From: Porites lobata
Taxonomy: Eukaryota > Cnidaria > Anthozoa > Scleractinia > Poritidae
DNA length: 64,000 bases
Assembly (NCBI GenBank): GCA_942486035.1
Contig: CALNXK010000124.1
Span: forward strand, 405,001-469,000
Direction: 5' to 3'
This document shows positions 60,301-64,000 of the stretch, in pieces. Numbering within the stretch: position 1 is the first letter of the stretch; the number at the start of each line of letters is the position of its first letter. The position numbers were made by a program, and so were the translations under genes. The notes beneath the pieces were generated by a model. It made no database searches, was not told where the DNA came from, and was given only the letters and a program-made list of their open reading frames with translations.

Positions 60301-61883
60301 AAAGCCGTTTGATGTGTTTAAGCCAGTACCTTGGAAAGATTCAGGGAAATGATAGTATTTCCCAAATAGCGTTTCGAAAGATGTGAAATTCAGCCGCGTT
60401 TTGTTGTCTTCATCTTCAGCACTGAAGTAAATAGATAATTCCAGCAAAGCTAGACTAAAACTGCTAGTCCTGTTTTTGGAAGGAACATACCAGGAATGTA
60501 CCATTTGGTGCGCGGGTCTTCTGTGCTGACAATAAAACTGTGACAAATGATTTTTCAAAAGTTCAACCGGTTTTAAGAGTAGTGATAGTGCTAACACAAC
60601 CCACTTTGGCTCTGAATGTGACCAACGCATAGGTTGCCGAAACGTCAGCCACCGTCTGCAACAGTCCTATTTAGTGACTACATTCACCCGAACGATCATA
60701 TTCCAGCCTTGCATCTGAAACCAAGATGGGCCACCTATCACTTCACAAACGTTTGATTTCATCGATCTTACGAAAAATAGGAAAGTCAGTTATTTCAGGT
60801 CACTAACAATCTCACTGAGGGAACCTCGGCGGGTGGGGGAGGGGAGGGGGGTACTACCCCCATATATGGGCTAGACAATGCCTAGTCCCTAGGCCTCATT
60901 ATTGTGCGCGGCCGGCGCGTTTCGAGTCACGTGGTCCGAGCGAGCCGATCGTCTCGGATACGTCGCCGAAAAGCATTGACCGAGAAGGCCTGAGAAGACG
61001 TCGTACAGGCACTAGGCAAGGCTAGACAGGTATGTGCTGCCCTATAGGGTATGGTTTTGGTGGGTCTCGATCCTTGCCCTTGGTTGCATTGCGTTCCTGG
61101 TGTGATCCTTAGATGGTGTACCTAAATTGCTGAGATTCAAGTGCGTAAATGCCAAACAAAGCATCTGTTAAAACTGACCTATTCCTTACAGTATTAGGAG
61201 AGCGATTTACCGAAGGTTTGTGTGTTACCATTAAATTTTTGTATTTCCCTTGAATTTGGGTGTCAATTTTCGAGTTTGGGCCGTGTCAATTTTCGTTTGT
61301 CTATTCCTTAAATAGGGTCAGGATTTAAGACTGTGGGCGGCACACACCTATCCGAAAAAATAATGGGAGTACCCCCCGCCCCCAAGGGGAACAAACGTTC
61401 AAGTGTGTTAGTGTAGAGAGATGGCTTTACACTGAACTGACTTTGTTTTTCTTTACTACACAGGCTGAAGCGTCGTACATACGAAATGGCGAGGGATTTA
61501 TTGTCGTGTACTCAATTAATGATCATTACAGCTTTGAAGTGGCAAGGCAAATGGTCAAACTCATCAAAGAGGTCCGAAAATCAGACGGCGAATGCCAGGT
61601 GCCTGTGATACTTGTGGGAAACAAGCGAGATTTACGTCGAGGTAGACAGGTCAGTAAAGAGGAGGCCAGGGAAACTGCTAGTGAATTCTGCTGCTCGCAT
61701 TATGAGACATCAGCCCTTACCAATAGGAACGTTCAAATGGTGTTCTTTAACATGGTGTTCCAGGTCAGATTCACGAAAAAAACTCGACTAAAAAGCCAGG
61801 GATCTTCTGGTACCAATGGATTTCTCAGCACTGTTCGTCAGTTGTTTAGCCCGCAGCGGAGAAGCAGTTTGCCAAGCTCCTAA
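57390..61883 (+). CDS. Ras-like small GTPase with N-terminal extension (RERG/RGK-like), 4 exons
   Basis: Exons 57390-57759, 58839-58895, 59886-59959 and 61464-61883 join in frame (370+57+74+420 nt) to 306 aa. The ATG at 57390 is the first in frame. Residues 1-110 are a basic S/R/P-rich extension. The G domain follows: G1 GAGGVGKT (116-123); switch I NEYDPTLE (136-143); G3 DTAGN (163-167); G4 NKRD (220-223); G5 ETSAL (248-252). The Ras Gln61 position is N, and switch II before GEGF is about 4-5 residues shorter than in Ras or RERG. There is no CAAX box; the C-terminus is SPQRRSSLPSS. YDPTLE and the missing CAAX recall RERG/RASL12, while the long N-terminus and ETSAL/NVQ/F/V/QVR pattern recall RGK proteins. 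I leave the subfamily open. Intron 1 holds a truncated MITE and intron 3 a long repeat. Confidence 0.88.
57916..58120 (-). mobile_element. MITE family A, copy 4 (truncated), in intron 1 of the Ras-like gene
   Basis: One terminus (CAGGGGCACCCAACG) and about 200 bp of the reversed interior are present. The copy ends abruptly near TTTCAGCCAGAACAG. It is intronic, 157 bp past the exon 1 donor. Confidence 0.8.
60825..61385 (+). repeat. Interspersed repeat in intron 3 of the Ras-like gene
   Basis: Begins GGGGAGGGGGGTACT, contains CCATATATGGGCTAGAC and AGGGTATGG, and ends GGGAGTACCCCCCGCC. The G/C-tract inverted ends match those at 23377-23708. It stops about 80 bp before the exon 4 acceptor. Confidence 0.6.
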
Positions 61884-62109
61884 TGGGATTGGCGGTTTTC
61901 AGCTCTTTGCAGAGTCAGCATTCGGATATTATCCACAGACCCTTTGGTTGGAGTCAAGTTCCTTTACTCCCTTCCTGGGCGATTCGACTTGAAGACAGTT
62001 AGTTAGAATCTATCGGAAGCAAGAAGGCTCACTCGACGGGACAAATGGGTATGGTAATCGACAAAGAGGTTAAGTCTACAACTTGCTAAAACTGAGAGGC
62101 GGTTCTTCT

Positions 62110-62115
62110 ATTAAA
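62110..62115 (+). terminator. Possible polyadenylation signal of the Ras-like gene
   Basis: ATTAAA lies 227 nt after the stop codon of the Ras-like gene and is the first common poly(A) hexamer I see downstream. No RNA evidence is available here. Confidence 0.3.
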
Positions 62116-62566
62116 TGAATATCAGAACTGCATACAGAACGTTGCAATATTTGGACACGAACCTACCCATTGTAAACTTGAATATGGACATTGTATCTCA
62201 TGGCAAACACGGAAGCTTAAGCAAAAAAACCCATTTACTAAAGCAATTACAAGTGAGAATGGAAACAGGCGGGCTCTGCGCAGCCTGTGGGATGGGATAG
62301 ACGAAGAAAAGGTGGGAACGCGTTGCGCTGGCTTTTTTGATGATATTGTTGTTGTTGCCACCGCCATATTCCTGACCAGATGGCCTGTTCACAGCTTTAT
62401 ATACTGCAGTGCAGTTATTCAAGGTTGCCTCAAAAGGCGCGGTTTTATTTCCAGGCAGACAGATCTTCGTAAGCACCTGACTCCGGTTGATCAGACGTTG
62501 GATAACCGGCTATTCAATATCCACCGGCTAATCACTATCCAGCAGATAAGTGTTAGGGAAACCAAT

Positions 62567-63003
62567 AGACCTTTTTACCGATACGGCGGCCATATTGAAT
62601 TAATTAGATTTAAGGAGTATTATGGGATGTCCAGGGGGCATGACCGCGATCCGATATACTCGCTCAGCATTTACGCGCGCTTTTCGGGGCAATTTTTCTC
62701 TAAGTTTTCCTAGAAAAAGATTCTAATGGGAAAAAAGATCGTTGTGCCGTGTTTGGATGTACTACTGATCGCCTTTTTCCCGAGAAATACAAAGTGAAGT
62801 TCTCTTTTTGCCCGAAAAGCAAGCCTGCGTAGCAGGCGTTTGGAAGTAGCGGGCGAAAGAGAGAACGGGCGCGCGAGGGAGACACGCAAAGCGCCTGCTA
62901 CGCAGGCTACCGAAAAGCGCGCGTAAATACTGAGCGAGTGCCCCTGGGCAGCCCATAATTCTCCTTAAATCTAATAATATTGAATAGATGAAAAGGTCTA
63001 TTG
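62567..63003. mobile_element. Large palindromic element with a nested family D MITE
   Basis: The left arm (62567-62690: AGACCTTTTTACC, AGATTTAAGGAG, GCGCGCTTTTCGG) is inverted at the right (62910-63003). Between the arms lies a short frame starting DRCAVFGC (62737-62820), possibly THAP-like. The family D MITE (62821-62909) has been inserted beside it. A further ATCCACCGG-type repeat extends outward on both sides (62495-63064). Confidence 0.7.
62821..62909. mobile_element. Foldback MITE family D, copy 3 (89 bp)
   Basis: From AAGCCTGCGTAGCAGGCG to CGCCTGCTACGCAGGCTA, flanked by CCGAAAAGC at 62812-62820 and 62910-62918. The inverted ends are near-perfect. Confidence 0.85.
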
Positions 63004-63064
63004 AGTTATCCACTGGGTAGATATTTATCCGGTGGACAGCGCTATCCACCTTTTGAACAACCGG

Positions 63065-64000
63065 GGCCTGATATCAGTACATGTAGTTGAAATACTTCGA
63101 CTACCTGATTCAGAGTATCAGTCTAGGGTTATTTTTACCATAAAGCGTGAGTCCTATATGTATTCCTACAGACAAGCTTTCTAGTCAAGGGTGGAAGGCT
63201 AGACATGCGAGCAGTTAGTGTTTCGCAGAGTCATAGAATTTTAGAAGAGATGAAAAACTAATGGATTGACGAAAACAGTACAAGTAAGCAAAGCGACTTT
63301 ACGCGTTTATTTATTTGAGAATTTTCCTTGTAAACAAAATTAACATAAGAAGATGGTGATAAACCGAAGGGTAAAAGGAAATTTAGCTCTACATTTAACT
63401 CGTAAAAATGTACAGCAGATAGTTACACTAATAAAATCTACGCTAAATTATTTTATTCTACGTCACGAAGAAAAAAGACAAATAGATAGAAGGCAAGAAA
63501 GCCAGTTAGTATTCTGCAGGGTCCTGATTGTCTCCTATGCGAACCCAGCCGTTTTTTGTGACCTCATGCAACGTTCCTCCCCACAACTGAAAGCCGGGCG
63601 GGGCGTTGCTTGACGACCCAAAAACGGCCTCGTAGATGACTAGGGTCTTGGGGGTAAAGGAACGCTCCAAATGGGGTATTGCATTCAATATCCGCAGACT
63701 CCCCCAGTTGAGTAGCAACGAAATTCTTGAGGGGTAGACCCATATTCTTCACAGGTAGGCGGCTTATTTTCTTCAGGGGGAAGACCCATATATTATGGAA
63801 GTTTTCAGGGGTGAATGCAATTTTAGCCGTTAATCTTCAAGGGTAAGAAGAAAAGGTTAAGGGAAGTCCTGAACCGGGGGTACTGACATTAAGTGCACTG
63901 AGTCCAATCAACCTTCGCAGGCTGATTTGGAAAACGGTGCGTACCTTTGGTGAAATCCGAACTAGGCCCCTTACATGGCATCGCTTCCGGGAAGTGAATT
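63065..64000. other. Distal intergenic sequence
   Basis: No recognised gene. Around 63500-63870 there are repeated short blocks (GGGGTAGACCCATATTCTTC, GGGGGAAGACCCATATATT) suggestive of an interspersed repeat that runs toward the window edge. Confidence 0.4.

Noticed and set aside
60298..60630. A 110-codon protein in intron 3 of the Ras-like gene
   Set aside because: It is antisense, intronic, without recognisable motifs, and adjoins sequence that looks like an interspersed repeat (GCCGAAACGTCAGCC).
62312..62713. A 133-codon gene downstream of the Ras-like gene
   Set aside because: Much of the frame runs into the palindromic element beginning at 62495, so it is unlikely to be a real gene.

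Overview
This window is animal nuclear DNA, most likely from an anthozoan cnidarian and probably a stony coral. Three intron-containing genes with GT-AG junctions sit in AT-rich sequence packed with short inverted-repeat transposons. Several repeat families look like ones I associate with coral and sea anemone genomes; that species guess is from memory and was not searched. There is no bacterial gene organisation, CRISPR array or operon.

Layout. 1-3.9 kb: a 177-bp satellite with a nested MITE, palindromes and a decayed helicase-like fragment. 4.04-7.27 kb (+): a complete three-exon Asteroid/ASTE1-type XPG-family nuclease gene (636 aa). 7.3-13.6 kb: intergenic repeats. 13.6-42.1 kb (-): one large gene that I spliced by hand into 20 exons with consistent phases (3,948 nt, 1,315 aa). 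It encodes a Caskin: ankyrin repeats, SH3, a linker with an IWV CASK-binding-like motif, two SAM domains, a proline-rich region and the short conserved Caskin C-terminus. 42.1-57.4 kb: 15 kb with no gene I can recognise, holding nested transposons, a LINE relic and a hairpin minisatellite. 57.39-61.88 kb (+): a four-exon Ras-like small GTPase (306 aa) with a long basic N-terminus, no CAAX box and an unusual switch II. 61.9-64.0 kb: a large palindromic element with a second MITE inside it.

The genes do not form a pathway. ASTE1 and Caskin converge; Caskin and the GTPase diverge. Caskin would be a cytoplasmic scaffold (CASK, receptor phosphatases, SH2/SH3 partners), ASTE1 a nuclear DNA-end-processing factor, and the GTPase a signalling switch.

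The richest non-genic signal is transposon archaeology. Nested insertions leave target-site duplications that can be read directly: 9-10 bp for a foldback family, 5-6 bp for elements with CAGGG termini, and TTAA for another family. Two repeat families carry sequence resembling hammerhead-ribozyme cores. I found no clear sign of a wholly new multi-gene system. The best leads are the hammerhead-like palindromes, the shortened switch II of the GTPase and the cnidarian Caskin motifs.
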